A stretch of 64,000 nucleotides of DNA from contig DATATB010000117.1 in NCBI GenBank assembly GCA_036268995.1, forward strand, positions 1 through 64,000, written 5' to 3'. This stretch comes from DATATB01 sp036268995 (GTDB lineage Bacteria > Planctomycetota > Planctomycetia > Pirellulales > PNKZ01). Of this stretch, positions 1 through 8,242 are shown one piece after another. The translations under genes were made by a program, and so were the position numbers. Every line of letters begins with the position of its first letter. The stretch's first letter is position 1. The notes beneath the pieces are model-generated. The model worked only from the letters and a program-made list of their open reading frames with translations, did not search any database and was not told the DNA's origin.

Positions 1-299
1 TCGCGAAGATTCGTCTCGGCGGAGCGAGACGACTACGGTGGGCAAGACGCATGCGGCGAAACCACCGTACGCATCCCGCTCCGCCGGGATGCAGAATACT
101 ACCAGTGGCCTCGCCGATACCAATGCCCGTCGCGAAGATTCGTCTCGGCGGAGCGAGACGACTACGGTGGGCAAGACGCATGCGGCGAAACCACCGTACG
201 CATCCCGCTCCGCCGGGATGCAGAATACTACCAGTGACCTCGCCGATACCAAGGCCCGTCGTGAAGGTTCGTCTCGGCGGAGCGAGACGTCTACGGTGG
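1..299. repeat. 129-bp tandem direct repeat, 2.3 copies
   Basis: Two near-identical 129-bp units begin at 1 and 130, and a third, truncated and more diverged unit begins at 259. Each full unit carries two hairpins. The first is CGTCTCG-GCGGAG-CGAGACG (12-31 in copy 1). The second is GCATCCCG-CTCCGC-CGGGATGC (71-92 in copy 1). The two six-base loops are exact reverse complements, so they could pair with each other. The array may continue upstream of the window. No convincing protein is encoded; the open frames across it only translate the repeat. Confidence 0.93.
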
Positions 300-321
300 C
301 GCACGCAATTCGACCTGGCCC

Positions 322-1245
322 CTATTCGTCGAGTTCCTTCGAGACCAACCGGCCTTCGGAATTGACGATGATCCAATACGCCTTGCCGCCCAGCTCGACG
401 GTAATGCCGTAGAGCGACTCGTCGTCATGCGTCTTTTTGACGACGGCTTCGATGTCGGCGCCGCGGGCTTCTTCGCGCAGCGCGCGCTCTACGGCCTTGG
501 GCACTTCGGACAATTCGAGCTCTTCTTCTTCCGCTTCGGCGCTGAAGGCCTTTTCGATCAGCGTGCCGTCATCACCGACGCGGACGGTGTACTGGCGGCC
601 GCCGATCTCGATTTGCGCATCGAACTCCGACTTGGCGTTCTCGGTCGTCTTGTGCAGCGACTCGATTTCGGCCCCCTGGGCCACGCGCTTTAAGGTCTGC
701 TGCACCGGGGCGGGAGCATCTTCCAGGTCGATCGAATCTTCCTCGATCTCGAACCCCAGCCGCTTCTCCAGCAACCGCCCCCGGCCGTCGACCATCAGCC
801 AATAGTCCTTGCCGCCGATCGTCACGCCGGTTTCGTAAATCGACTTGTCGCCCTGGGTCGTTTTGTTCAGCGTGTCGATTTCGTCGCCTTCAGATTCCTC
901 GCGCAGCGTCTTCTGGACTTCGGCCGGCACACTGGTAAAAGCCACTTCGCTTTCGACGATCTCCTCGTTCAGGGTCTTGTCGATCAGCGTGCCTTCGTCA
1001 TCGACCGTGATTTCGTAGCGTTTGCCGCCGATCATCACGCGCGCGGCATACAGGGTGACGTCGTCGTCGGTTGATTTGATGATGGTTTCCAGAGGCGCGC
1101 CCTTGGCCTCGGCCACGAACGTTTGCTGCACGGCAGCCGGGCTGTCGGAAAGCTTGAGCTGGGTTTCGTCGGCTCGAGCGGCCGTTGCTATCAGCAGCGC
1201 GGCCACGATGGCGAGCAGGCGGCTATGGAACGAGCGCAGGTTCAT
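322..1245 (-). CDS. Secreted protein with four tandem PepSY-like repeats
   Basis: The 307-residue product starts with a signal peptide ending near ATAARA (residues 20-25) and then consists almost entirely of four repeats of about 68 residues. Each repeat has the plan 'xLSxxPxAVxxTLxxEAxGAxIExxxKxTxDxxxxYxxxVxIGGKxYxIxVDxxGxLxxK', with a predicted helix followed by beta strands. This resembles the PepSY-like fold of periplasmic proteins such as DUF2874 proteins. The protein is strongly acidic between the repeats (EEDSIDLED, EAEEEELELSE). An AAGGGA ribosome binding site lies 8 bases before the start. It is divergent from the sulfatase at 1515. The molecular role is unknown; PepSY domains are often proposed to bind or inhibit proteases, but that is not shown here. 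Confidence 0.85.
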   Translation of the reverse strand: MNLRSFHSRLLAIVAALLIATAARADETQLKLSDSPAAVQQTFVAEAKGAPLETIIKSTDDDVTLYAARVMIGGKRYEITVDDEGTLIDKTLNEEIVESEVAFTSVPAEVQKTLREESEGDEIDTLNKTTQGDKSIYETGVTIGGKDYWLMVDGRGRLLEKRLGFEIEEDSIDLEDAPAPVQQTLKRVAQGAEIESLHKTTENAKSEFDAQIEIGGRQYTVRVGDDGTLIEKAFSAEAEEEELELSEVPKAVERALREEARGADIEAVVKKTHDDESLYGITVELGGKAYWIIVNSEGRLVSKELDE

Positions 1246-1514
1246 GGGCGGTCCCTTTCTTATCCTGGCTGGGTAGACAATCTCGCTTGGGCTCGATGTG
1301 AAAGCTTACGTGACTGGCGAGCGAAGCGGGAGGCAGATCGAACACAAGCCCCCCCGAACGTGGCGATTTGCTGGGCGAATGTGCCAGCCGGATTGTACCG
1401 GGCGCGTCGGGCATACAGAATAAGCGGGCAATTAAATCAACGGCGGCTGGCGGGGCCACCAGGTCCGGCGCGCCGTCGCAAAAAGGGGTGTTCGCAGGCC
1501 TGCGGAGTTTAACC

Positions 1515-3266
1515 ATGAAGTTGTCGAGTGTGGTATGCGTGGCGTCTACATTCTTGCTGGTTGCGTTGGCATCAGGCGCGCCGGCCGCTGCCGCCGCGTC
1601 GCGCCCCAACGTGATTGTCGTGCTCAGCGACGACCAGGGGTACGGCGACTTCTCGTGTACCGGCAATCCCGTGCTCAAGACGCCCCATCTCGACCGCCTG
1701 CACGACCAGGGCGTGCGGCTGACCGATTTTCACGTGGCACCCATGTGCACGCCCACGCGCGGGCAGCTCATGACGGGCGTCGACGCGCTGCGCAACGGGG
1801 CTTCGAGCGTCTGCGCGGGCCGCTCGTACATTCGTCGCGGCATTCCGACCATGGCCGAAATCTTTCGCTCGGGCGGCTACCAGACCGGGCATTTCGGCAA
1901 ATGGCATCTGGGCGACAGTTATCCGAACTTGCCGCAGCAGCGCGGCTTCGGCGAGACCGTGTACTTTCTCGGCTGGGGCATTACGGCCATCGCCGACGTG
2001 TGGAAGAACGATTGCTTCGACGGCCAATTCCGTCACAACGGCGTGCTGGCCGAGTATCCCGGCTACTGCACCGACGTGTGGTTCGACCTGGCGAAGGATT
2101 TTATTCGCCAGCAGAAGCAGGCCCAGCAGCCGTTTTTCGTCTATCTGCCGACCAACGCCGCGCATGGACCGCACTGGGTGCCCGACAAGTACAAGGAGCC
2201 GTATCAAGGCCGCGGTCCCGCCAACTTCTTCGCCATGCTGGCGAACCTGGACGAGAACATGGGCAAGCTCGACGAGTTTTTGCGGCAGTCGGACCTGTAC
2301 GACAACACGATCGTCATTTTCCTGAACGACAACGGCGGCACAGCCGGGGTCAAACTGTTCAACGCCGGCATGCGTGGGCACAAGACGGAGTACTACGACG
2401 GCGGGCATCGCGCCGCCTGCTTCATTCGCTGGCCGGCCGGGCCGCTGCGCAAGGGCGCCGACGTCGGCGCAGTGACCCAGGTGCAGGATCTGTTGCCGAC
2501 GTTGATCGATCTTTGCGACCTGCCGAAGCCGAAGTCGGCGAAGTTCGACGGCACGAGTCTTGCGCCCGTGCTCAAAGACAAAAACGCCAAACTCGCCGAC
2601 CGCATGCTCGTGGTGCAATATGGGCAGGAACCGGTCAAGGATGCGGCCGCCGTGCTCTGGGACCAGTGGCGGTTGGTACACGGCAACGAACTGTACGACA
2701 TCCAGGCGGATCCGGGGCAAAAGCACAATGTCGTGGACGATCAGCCCCAGGTGGCCCGGCAGATGCGCGAACATTACGCCTCGTGGTGGGCCGGCATCGA
2801 ACCGCTGGTCAACGATTTCAGCCCCGTCAGTATCGGCGCTCCGCAGGAGAACCCGGTGCGGCTCACATCGGCCGATTGGGCCAACGTGTATTGCGACAAC
2901 ATGCACGACTTGCGAAAAGGCAAGCCGACCAACGCCCCGTGGCACGTGCTGGTGGAACAGGACGGCCAGTACGAGATTGGCCTGCGCCGCTGGCCGGTCG
3001 AGGCCGACGCCCCGATTGCAGCCGGCGTGCCGCCTTTTGAAGCCGTGCAAGGCGGGCTCCCGGCCGGGCAAGCCCTGCCGATTGCCAAAATCCGGTTGAA
3101 GATCGGCGGACTCGACGAAACCAAACCGGTCGGCCCCAACGATCGCCAGGTGCCGTTCACCGTTCGGCTGAAACGAGGCGAGCGGCTCCAAATGCAGTCG
3201 TGGTGTTACGATGCCGACGGCCGCGAGCTGTGCGGAGCTTACTTCGCCTACGTGTGGCGGAAATGA
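1515..3266 (+). CDS. Secreted arylsulfatase-type sulfatase
   Basis: The 583-residue protein has a signal peptide (residues 1-28) and a type I sulfatase domain. Metal-binding Asp pairs appear in SDDQGYGD (38-45). The CTPTR core with Cys78 is the site normally converted to formylglycine. GKWHLGD and NDNGG blocks follow, and there is a C-terminal beta-rich extension of about 130 residues. Such enzymes hydrolyse sulfate esters, usually on algal or animal polysaccharides, in the periplasm or at the surface. ATG 1515 was chosen because GGAG lies about 8 bases upstream and the signal peptide starts there; an in-frame ATG at 1368 would add 49 unlike-protein residues. The substrate cannot be told from sequence. 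It converges on the gene at 3332. Confidence 0.95.
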   Translation: MKLSSVVCVASTFLLVALASGAPAAAAASRPNVIVVLSDDQGYGDFSCTGNPVLKTPHLDRLHDQGVRLTDFHVAPMCTPTRGQLMTGVDALRNGASSVCAGRSYIRRGIPTMAEIFRSGGYQTGHFGKWHLGDSYPNLPQQRGFGETVYFLGWGITAIADVWKNDCFDGQFRHNGVLAEYPGYCTDVWFDLAKDFIRQQKQAQQPFFVYLPTNAAHGPHWVPDKYKEPYQGRGPANFFAMLANLDENMGKLDEFLRQSDLYDNTIVIFLNDNGGTAGVKLFNAGMRGHKTEYYDGGHRAACFIRWPAGPLRKGADVGAVTQVQDLLPTLIDLCDLPKPKSAKFDGTSLAPVLKDKNAKLADRMLVVQYGQEPVKDAAAVLWDQWRLVHGNELYDIQADPGQKHNVVDDQPQVARQMREHYASWWAGIEPLVNDFSPVSIGAPQENPVRLTSADWANVYCDNMHDLRKGKPTNAPWHVLVEQDGQYEIGLRRWPVEADAPIAAGVPPFEAVQGGLPAGQALPIAKIRLKIGGLDETKPVGPNDRQVPFTVRLKRGERLQMQSWCYDADGRELCGAYFAYVWRK

Positions 3267-3281
3267 ATGCCTGCGGCGATG

Positions 3282-3316
3282 CCGTAGCCGCCTCGCAGTT
3301 AGCGAGACGGCTACGG
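3282..3316. repeat. 15-bp-stem inverted repeat between convergent genes
   Basis: CCGTAGCCGCCTCGC (3282-3296) and GCGAGACGGCTACGG (3302-3316) pair with one mismatch around the loop AGTTA. It sits between two convergent stop codons (3266 and 3332), so it may act as a bidirectional terminator. It lacks a T-run. The right arm shares GCGAGACG-N-CTACGG with the tandem repeat at 1-299, which suggests a common repeat family. Confidence 0.85.
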
Positions 3317-3331
3317 TCGCGCGGAGGGCCG

Positions 3332-4399
3332 CTAGTTGCTGCCGCCAGTTGAGCCGGCCGGAGCAGTGCCGGTCGGAGCGGTGCCGGTCGGAGCGGTGCC
3401 GGCCGTGCTGCCGGCGGCGGCGGGCGCCGAGCCGGTCGAACCGTTCCAAGCGGCCTGGTTGACATCGTGCCGCAATTCATGACGGTCCGAATTCACGGCG
3501 TGGCGATCCTGATTGAGCGTTCGATCGGCCTGGTGGAGCTGGCTGCGATCGCTGTGCAGCGTGCCTTGGTCCTGGTGCAGCTTGTTGAGATCGCTCTTGA
3601 GCTGGGCGCTGTTTCCGGACTGCATGTCCTTGCGAATGTTCTGCATGTCACCGTGCACCGATCGCTCGGCCTGGTTCACCTGCTGACGATCGTTGCGGAC
3701 CGTCTGCTGCTGGTTGCGCAGATTCTGCTGGGCATTACGCAGTTGTGATGCATCCTGGCGAACGGTTTGCGAGTTCGATGCCGAGCGGGTCGCCCGCTGG
3801 GCCACGCTGCGGCCCTGGCGGCCGGAATTGGCGATGGCGTGATCAAGGTTGTGGCGGTCGTGCCGCACCTCGTGGTTGTCGTGCCGCAAGGTCCGATCGG
3901 CCTGGTGCAGTTGGCTGCGATCGTTGCGCAGCGTGCCTTCGTCCTGGTGCAGCTTGCCCATATCGTTTTTGAGCTGGGCCGTGTTTCCGTTGGACAGATC
4001 CTTCTGGATGTTCTGCCTGTCGCCACGCACCGTCTGCCGGGCCTGGTCTACCTGCTGGCGATCGTTGCGGACGGTTTGCCGCTGATTGTGATCGGCCTGG
4101 CGGGCGTGGTTGAGACGCGATTCGTCGTGGTGAACGCCTTGATGGCCGCCGTGGTCGTGGTGACCCGAGCCCGCATGGCCGTGATGCGACAATCCGGCCG
4201 GATGGCCATACGACGCGCCGCCATGATGGCCGCCCGCGTGGCCACCGCCATGGCCGCCACCGAAGTGACCGCCGCCACCGCCGCCGACGTGTCCGCCGCC
4301 ACCACCGCCACCGTGGCCGCCACCGCCGTGCGCGTGGGCCAAGCTCACAGGAACTGCCAGACTGCACCCCACGGCCACTGCGCACAAAAACTTCCGCAT
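3332..4399 (-). CDS. Secreted His/Gly-rich protein with duplicated coiled-coil block
   Basis: The 355-residue product has a signal peptide (residues 1-24, ending AHA). A low-complexity Gly/His stretch follows to about residue 105 (HGGGGHGGGG type). Two related blocks of about 100 residues come next, dominated by Arg, Asn, Asp, Gln and His. Each block has the order RNDRQQV - GDxQNIxKDxxxGNxAQLKxD - KLHQDxGTL - DRSQLHQADRTL and should form long charged helices. The C terminus is a GTAPTGTAPTG tail. ATG 4399 is supported by AAGGAG at 4407-4412 and the signal peptide. Gly/His-rich segments often bind metal, but no function is known. It is probably a periplasmic or surface structural protein. Confidence 0.8.
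   Translation of the reverse strand: MRKFLCAVAVGCSLAVPVSLAHAHGGGGHGGGGGGGHVGGGGGGHFGGGHGGGHAGGHHGGASYGHPAGLSHHGHAGSGHHDHGGHQGVHHDESRLNHARQADHNQRQTVRNDRQQVDQARQTVRGDRQNIQKDLSNGNTAQLKNDMGKLHQDEGTLRNDRSQLHQADRTLRHDNHEVRHDRHNLDHAIANSGRQGRSVAQRATRSASNSQTVRQDASQLRNAQQNLRNQQQTVRNDRQQVNQAERSVHGDMQNIRKDMQSGNSAQLKSDLNKLHQDQGTLHSDRSQLHQADRTLNQDRHAVNSDRHELRHDVNQAAWNGSTGSAPAAAGSTAGTAPTGTAPTGTAPAGSTGGSN
3354..3398. repeat. 15-bp tandem repeat inside a coding region
   Basis: Three 15-bp units of the form CCGGYCGGAGCRGTG run head to tail; the last two are identical. On the minus strand they encode the Thr-Ala-Pro-Thr-Gly tail of the protein at 3332. In-frame units of this type can expand or contract without frameshift. 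Confidence 0.8.
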
Positions 4400-4406
4400 G
4401 ACGCCG

Positions 4407-4412
4407 CTCCTT
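4407..4412 (-). promoter_or_regulatory. Ribosome binding site fixing the start at 4399
   Basis: AAGGAG on the minus strand, 7 bases from ATG 4399. It favours this start over the upstream in-frame ATG at 4489, which would put 30 residues ahead of the signal peptide. Confidence 0.7.
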
Positions 4413-4709
4413 ACGCATTCAGATGTGAGAGAGGGAGGTGAAATCAGCCGGCGCGAGATGGGATTACGAGGCGCCTGGCGATCTCCCATTCAACTCTAGG
4501 TCATGATTTCGGCTCGTGGCGGCCCGGATGTGGCGAAAGGTCTGAATTGCTTCGCGGAGCTGAGAGCGGCAGCCCCCCAGGACGGACAAAAGCGCTATCC
4601 CGAAGAAAGTGAGCTATGGTTCCGATGGGCAATTCAACCCTTCCGGCGGGTCTCGTCGGAGATTCAAAGTTTCTTCCGCGGCTTTGTTGTCTTAACCGGG
4701 CAGACCACG
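4413..4709. other. Divergent intergenic region
   Basis: This stretch separates the minus-strand gene starting at 4399 from the TadE-like gene starting at 4710, so it should hold promoters for both. A plus-strand frame is open from 4503 into the TadE gene, but its translation has no pilin-like features before residue 70. No promoter consensus, terminator or riboswitch was recognised. Confidence 0.5.
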
Positions 4710-5207
4710 ATGCGCCGATCGATTGAGCTTCGCGATCCACGCCGGGCGCGAAGGCGGGAGCGGTTGGGAACCGCGACCGTCGAGTTCGCGGTGCTGCTGC
4801 CACTGGTCATGACGCTCATGCTGGGGACCTGGGAAATCGGCCGCCTGGTCGAGGTCGAGCAGATCCTCAACAACGCGGCACGCGAAGCCGGCCGCCGCGC
4901 CGCGAGCGGGCAATACACCAACGCCCAAGTGCAACAAATCGCCTTGAATTATCTGTCGATGGCCGGCCTGACCACCACGAATGCCGCGGTCACCGTGACC
5001 GACCTGACGCACGCAGGCACCGACGCGACGGCCGCCACGGAATTGGATCAGTTACAGATCACGGTCACGATCCCATTCGTCAACGTGCGCTGGGCCTCGG
5101 CCACGCTTGTCACCAACGCATCGACGGTCCTGTCGGCGACCAACATTTGGCTGTCGAACAACGGCCAGAGCTATCCGTCGAACATCACCGTGCCGGCTGG
5201 ATATTAA
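4710..5207 (+). CDS. TadE-like pseudopilin family protein
   Basis: The 165-residue protein has a basic leader (RRARRRERLG), then TATVEFAVLLP and a single membrane helix (about 27-42). Gly20 followed by Glu at +5 (Glu25) matches a class III prepilin-type cleavage site. A C-terminal beta-rich domain follows, with the 'NNAAREAGRRAASG' segment typical of TadE. TadE-like proteins are minor pseudopilins of Flp/Tad secretion. ATG 4710 was preferred over the upstream in-frame ATG at 4503 because the leader then has normal length. It is the first of three Tad-like genes, 21 bases before the next. No Tad ATPase, secretin or prepilin peptidase lies in the window. Confidence 0.85.
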   Translation: MRRSIELRDPRRARRRERLGTATVEFAVLLPLVMTLMLGTWEIGRLVEVEQILNNAAREAGRRAASGQYTNAQVQQIALNYLSMAGLTTTNAAVTVTDLTHAGTDATAATELDQLQITVTIPFVNVRWASATLVTNASTVLSATNIWLSNNGQSYPSNITVPAGY

Positions 5208-5228
5208 GGCCTGGTCGCGATCGAATTC

Positions 5229-5687
5229 ATGATGAGCGTCTCGCCCCCATCTCGATGCCGTTGGCCGCGCAAGCGGCGCGGGGTGACGATCGTGGAAACG
5301 TCGCTGGTGCTCGGCCTGGCAATCATGTTCGTGCTGGCGCTGTTCGATTTCGGCCGGGTGATCATGATGCAGCAGTTGATGGAAAACGCGGTGCGCGAGG
5401 GCGCGCGGCAGGCGATCGTCAACACCAGTTCGATGACCACCGCCCAGATTCAAGCCACGGTGACGAATTATCTCGCCGGGCAGCAGCTTTCGAGCGTGAA
5501 TATCACGATTTATGAGGCCGATCCTACGTCGGGCGCCAACATCGGCACCTGGACCAGCGCCAGCCTGACCAATTGCATTGGCGTGCAAATGACCGCGAAT
5601 TATCAAGCCATGACGCCGACGTTCAGCATGCTCCCCAGCCTGGTGCCGCTGAAAGCGACCGCGGTGATGTACAGCGAGGCGTATTGA
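5229..5687 (+). CDS. TadE-like pseudopilin family protein
   Basis: The 152-residue protein has a basic leader (RCRWPRKRRG), a Gly18/Glu23 prepilin-like site (GVTIVETSL), one membrane helix (about 25-42) and 'MENAVREGARQAIVN', the conserved TadE segment. The exported part is short and beta-rich. A second ATG lies at 5232 and either could be used. It lies between the first TadE-like gene and the VWA protein, and the three are probably co-transcribed. It likely forms a pseudopilin pair with the preceding product; this is inferred from family and position. Confidence 0.85.
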   Translation: MMSVSPPSRCRWPRKRRGVTIVETSLVLGLAIMFVLALFDFGRVIMMQQLMENAVREGARQAIVNTSSMTTAQIQATVTNYLAGQQLSSVNITIYEADPTSGANIGTWTSASLTNCIGVQMTANYQAMTPTFSMLPSLVPLKATAVMYSEAY

Positions 5688-5704
5688 CGGCTAGCGTCAA
5701 GCAG

Positions 5705-5728
5705 GCGACAGGCTCTCCGGCCTGTCGC
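5705..5728. repeat. 9-bp-stem hairpin
   Basis: GCGACAGGC and GCCTGTCGC are perfectly complementary around the loop TCTCCG. It lies in the 71-base gap between the second TadE-like gene and the VWA gene. It has no T-run, so it is more like a dispersed palindromic repeat or an mRNA processing or attenuation stem than a terminator. Confidence 0.8.
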
Positions 5729-5758
5729 ATCGCCGCCCGATGCGCAACCAAAACGAGC

Positions 5759-8242
5759 ATGACTTACCAACCAGCGGAGTCCGAAAACGATATGACTGGC
5801 AAGCACCTTCGCCGCGGCACGGTTCTACCGTTGTTTGCCCTGCTGCTAGTGGCGATCCTGGGTTTTGTAGCCATGGCCGTCGACGTCGGCGTGCTGGCAA
5901 TCGGAGTCACGCAATGCCAGAACGCGGCCGACAACGCGGCCATGGCCGGCGTGCGGGCCCTCAACGGCAATACCGGCACCAACACGTCGTCGGCCACCGC
6001 GACTGCCCAATCGGCCGCGGCGGCCAATCAGATTCTGAGCGTCTCGGTCAATACTTCGGACGTGACTCCCTCGGCCGGCTACCTGCATTACAACTCCAGC
6101 ACGCAAGCCTTCGTGCCCACGGTCGGTGCGCCGGCGTCGCCGGACAACTACAACCTGATGCAAGTCGTGGTCTCGCCCACGCGCTCGGGATTTTTTTCGA
6201 AAGCGCTGGGCCTGAGCTCGTTCAACCTTTCGGCTACGGCCACGGCCGCCTACCGCCCGCGCGACGTGGCGATCGTGATCGATTTTTCCGGCTCGATGAA
6301 CAACGAAACCGACCTGTGGAACTGCGAATCCTACCTGGGCGGCGACCTCAACACGCCGAACAACACGGACTCGACCTTTCCACAGTGGGGCGTCTATTCG
6401 CCGAGCTTTTCGCCGTCGGCCACGCTCCAGTGCACCAGCTCCAGCGATCCGCTCGTGGGGTTGTGCAACATCACGACGTCGGTCTCGGGCGTGCCGGCTA
6501 TCGTCAACGATTTTTATTCGAACAATCGCGGCAGCACGGCGGCGTCGGCTTTCACCAAGGTGACGGCCGCCACGAATACGACGCCCTTGGGCGACACGTA
6601 TCTGACCACCACCCGGGATACGACGACGACCCCCGGGCGAACCCTGGCCGAGATTACCGGCAGCACAAGTTTAACGAATACCTACAACAAGAACTTCGCC
6701 ACCAAGGGCTACAAGTACTTTACGAACAAGACTTTCAATGGCTACACCGAGGGCCCCGGCTACTGGGGCAAGACGTTTTTCATCTGGCCGCCGGACGCGC
6801 TGGCCGCCAATGATTGGCGCAAGAAGTTCTTCTACGTGGGGTCCGCCAGCACTCCGGTGAGCAATAACCTGGCGCTGTACGATAGCGGCGGCAACTGGCA
6901 AACCCCGACGACGGGCGGTTACACGATCAACTACAAAGCGATCCTGGCCTGGATCGTGTCGTCGCCCAATCCGTTTCCGGCGCAACTGCGATCGGGCAAT
7001 ATTCTGTTCTACAGCTCGATCCCCACCGACGTGCCGGCGTCCGCCTACAGTTACTCGCAGCTCAACAGCGCCATCTCCAACGCCGACCAGCGGTTTTGGA
7101 AGGAGTACATCGACTTTGCTTTGGGCGTGTGGCGCGATCCTTATGGCAACACCCAGGCCCCGGGCAGCTCGACGTGCAGCTATGGTCCGGATTTCGCCTG
7201 CGGCGATGGCACGGGCGTGAGCATCACGGGGCCCGACTCGTCCACCAAGTACGGCGGCACGACGGCCTTTATGGCGCCGACCGACAATCCGCTGCGGCCG
7301 CGCCATCGCTTCTGGTTTGGCCCCATGACGATGATCCAATACATGCTCGACACGGGCTTGATTTCCGGCACGTCGCACGATGTGTCCATGGTCGCGGCCA
7401 AGCTGGGCATTGCCGGCGCGATCACCGATATTCAGAACAATCATCCCAACGACATGGTCTCGCTCATCTATTACGGCCGGCCCAGCTATGCGGGCGATCC
7501 CACCTCCGTCGGCGTGTTCGACAATCCGCAAGTGACGCTCGGCCGCAGTTATACCAGCATGCTCAACGCGCTGTGGTATCCGGCCAACAGCACAAGCGCC
7601 GACGTGCGCCCGTGGGACACCAACGGTCAAAATGCCCCGCGGGCCCACGGCGATTATTGCAGCAACACGGCCACCAGCTACGGCCTGATGCTGGCCTACA
7701 ATCAGCTCAGCGGCAACGCGGCGCTCCAGACCAGCGGACTGGGCGGCTACGGGCGCAAGGGGGCGCAGCGTTTGGTGATCCTGGAAACCGACGGCATGGC
7801 GAACGTCGCCACCACCGCCGCGGTCACCAATGGCGGCGCATACCAGTCGTACTACAACATCGGCACGGGCAATTCGTATTCCGTCAGCGGCAGCGATCCC
7901 GCGGCCGATGCGATCGCGGCGGCCACCACCATCTGCGGGCTCGACAGCACGACGAACAACGGGTTGCCCGGCTATTCCACGAGCAGCAAGCCGGTAATCA
8001 TTCAGTGCATCGCGTTTGGCGCGCTGTTTCAGCCGACCGCCGATTCGTCGTACTCATCGCCGGCAATTTCGATGCTGCAATCCATCTCGACGATCGGCAA
8101 CAGCACGTTTCCCAGTTCGGCGAGCGATCCGACCAACGGCTACAAGTGGTGCATCGGCACGTTGAGTCAGCGGCAGACGAAGTTGCAGCAGGCCTTTACC
8201 ACGATCATGGACAGCTCGGTGCCGATCGTGCTGGTCAAGTAA
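5759..8242 (+). CDS. TadG-like protein with von Willebrand factor A domain
   Basis: The 827-residue protein begins with a Tad N-terminal segment: basic residues, Gly20, then a membrane helix (about 21-50) running into 'GVTQCQNAADNAAMAGVRALNG', typical of TadG/TadE-G proteins. A VWA domain starts near residue 168 with the MIDAS motif DFSGS (Asp175, Ser177, Ser179). Long Thr/Ser/Asn-rich segments sit within it, which makes it far larger than a plain VWA domain. It is likely anchored in the membrane with the rest outside, acting as an adhesin or a scaffold for pseudopilins. ATG 5759 and ATG 5792 are both possible starts. Its stop overlaps the stop of the convergent gene at 8235 by 8 bases. Confidence 0.85.
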   Translation: MTYQPAESENDMTGKHLRRGTVLPLFALLLVAILGFVAMAVDVGVLAIGVTQCQNAADNAAMAGVRALNGNTGTNTSSATATAQSAAAANQILSVSVNTSDVTPSAGYLHYNSSTQAFVPTVGAPASPDNYNLMQVVVSPTRSGFFSKALGLSSFNLSATATAAYRPRDVAIVIDFSGSMNNETDLWNCESYLGGDLNTPNNTDSTFPQWGVYSPSFSPSATLQCTSSSDPLVGLCNITTSVSGVPAIVNDFYSNNRGSTAASAFTKVTAATNTTPLGDTYLTTTRDTTTTPGRTLAEITGSTSLTNTYNKNFATKGYKYFTNKTFNGYTEGPGYWGKTFFIWPPDALAANDWRKKFFYVGSASTPVSNNLALYDSGGNWQTPTTGGYTINYKAILAWIVSSPNPFPAQLRSGNILFYSSIPTDVPASAYSYSQLNSAISNADQRFWKEYIDFALGVWRDPYGNTQAPGSSTCSYGPDFACGDGTGVSITGPDSSTKYGGTTAFMAPTDNPLRPRHRFWFGPMTMIQYMLDTGLISGTSHDVSMVAAKLGIAGAITDIQNNHPNDMVSLIYYGRPSYAGDPTSVGVFDNPQVTLGRSYTSMLNALWYPANSTSADVRPWDTNGQNAPRAHGDYCSNTATSYGLMLAYNQLSGNAALQTSGLGGYGRKGAQRLVILETDGMANVATTAAVTNGGAYQSYYNIGTGNSYSVSGSDPAADAIAAATTICGLDSTTNNGLPGYSTSSKPVIIQCIAFGALFQPTADSSYSSPAISMLQSISTIGNSTFPSSASDPTNGYKWCIGTLSQRQTKLQQAFTTIMDSSVPIVLVK

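Noticed and set aside
1..299. CRISPR array
   Set aside because: The repeats are contiguous 129-bp units without unique spacers, and no cas gene is present.
38..412. Open plus-strand frames across the tandem repeat
   Set aside because: They only translate the 129-bp repeat, show no protein-like composition and run into the 3' end of the opposite-strand gene.
1572..3449. 625-codon frame antisense to the first sulfatase
   Set aside because: It mirrors the GC-rich codon pattern of the sulfatase, has Arg/Val/His-heavy composition and no domain.
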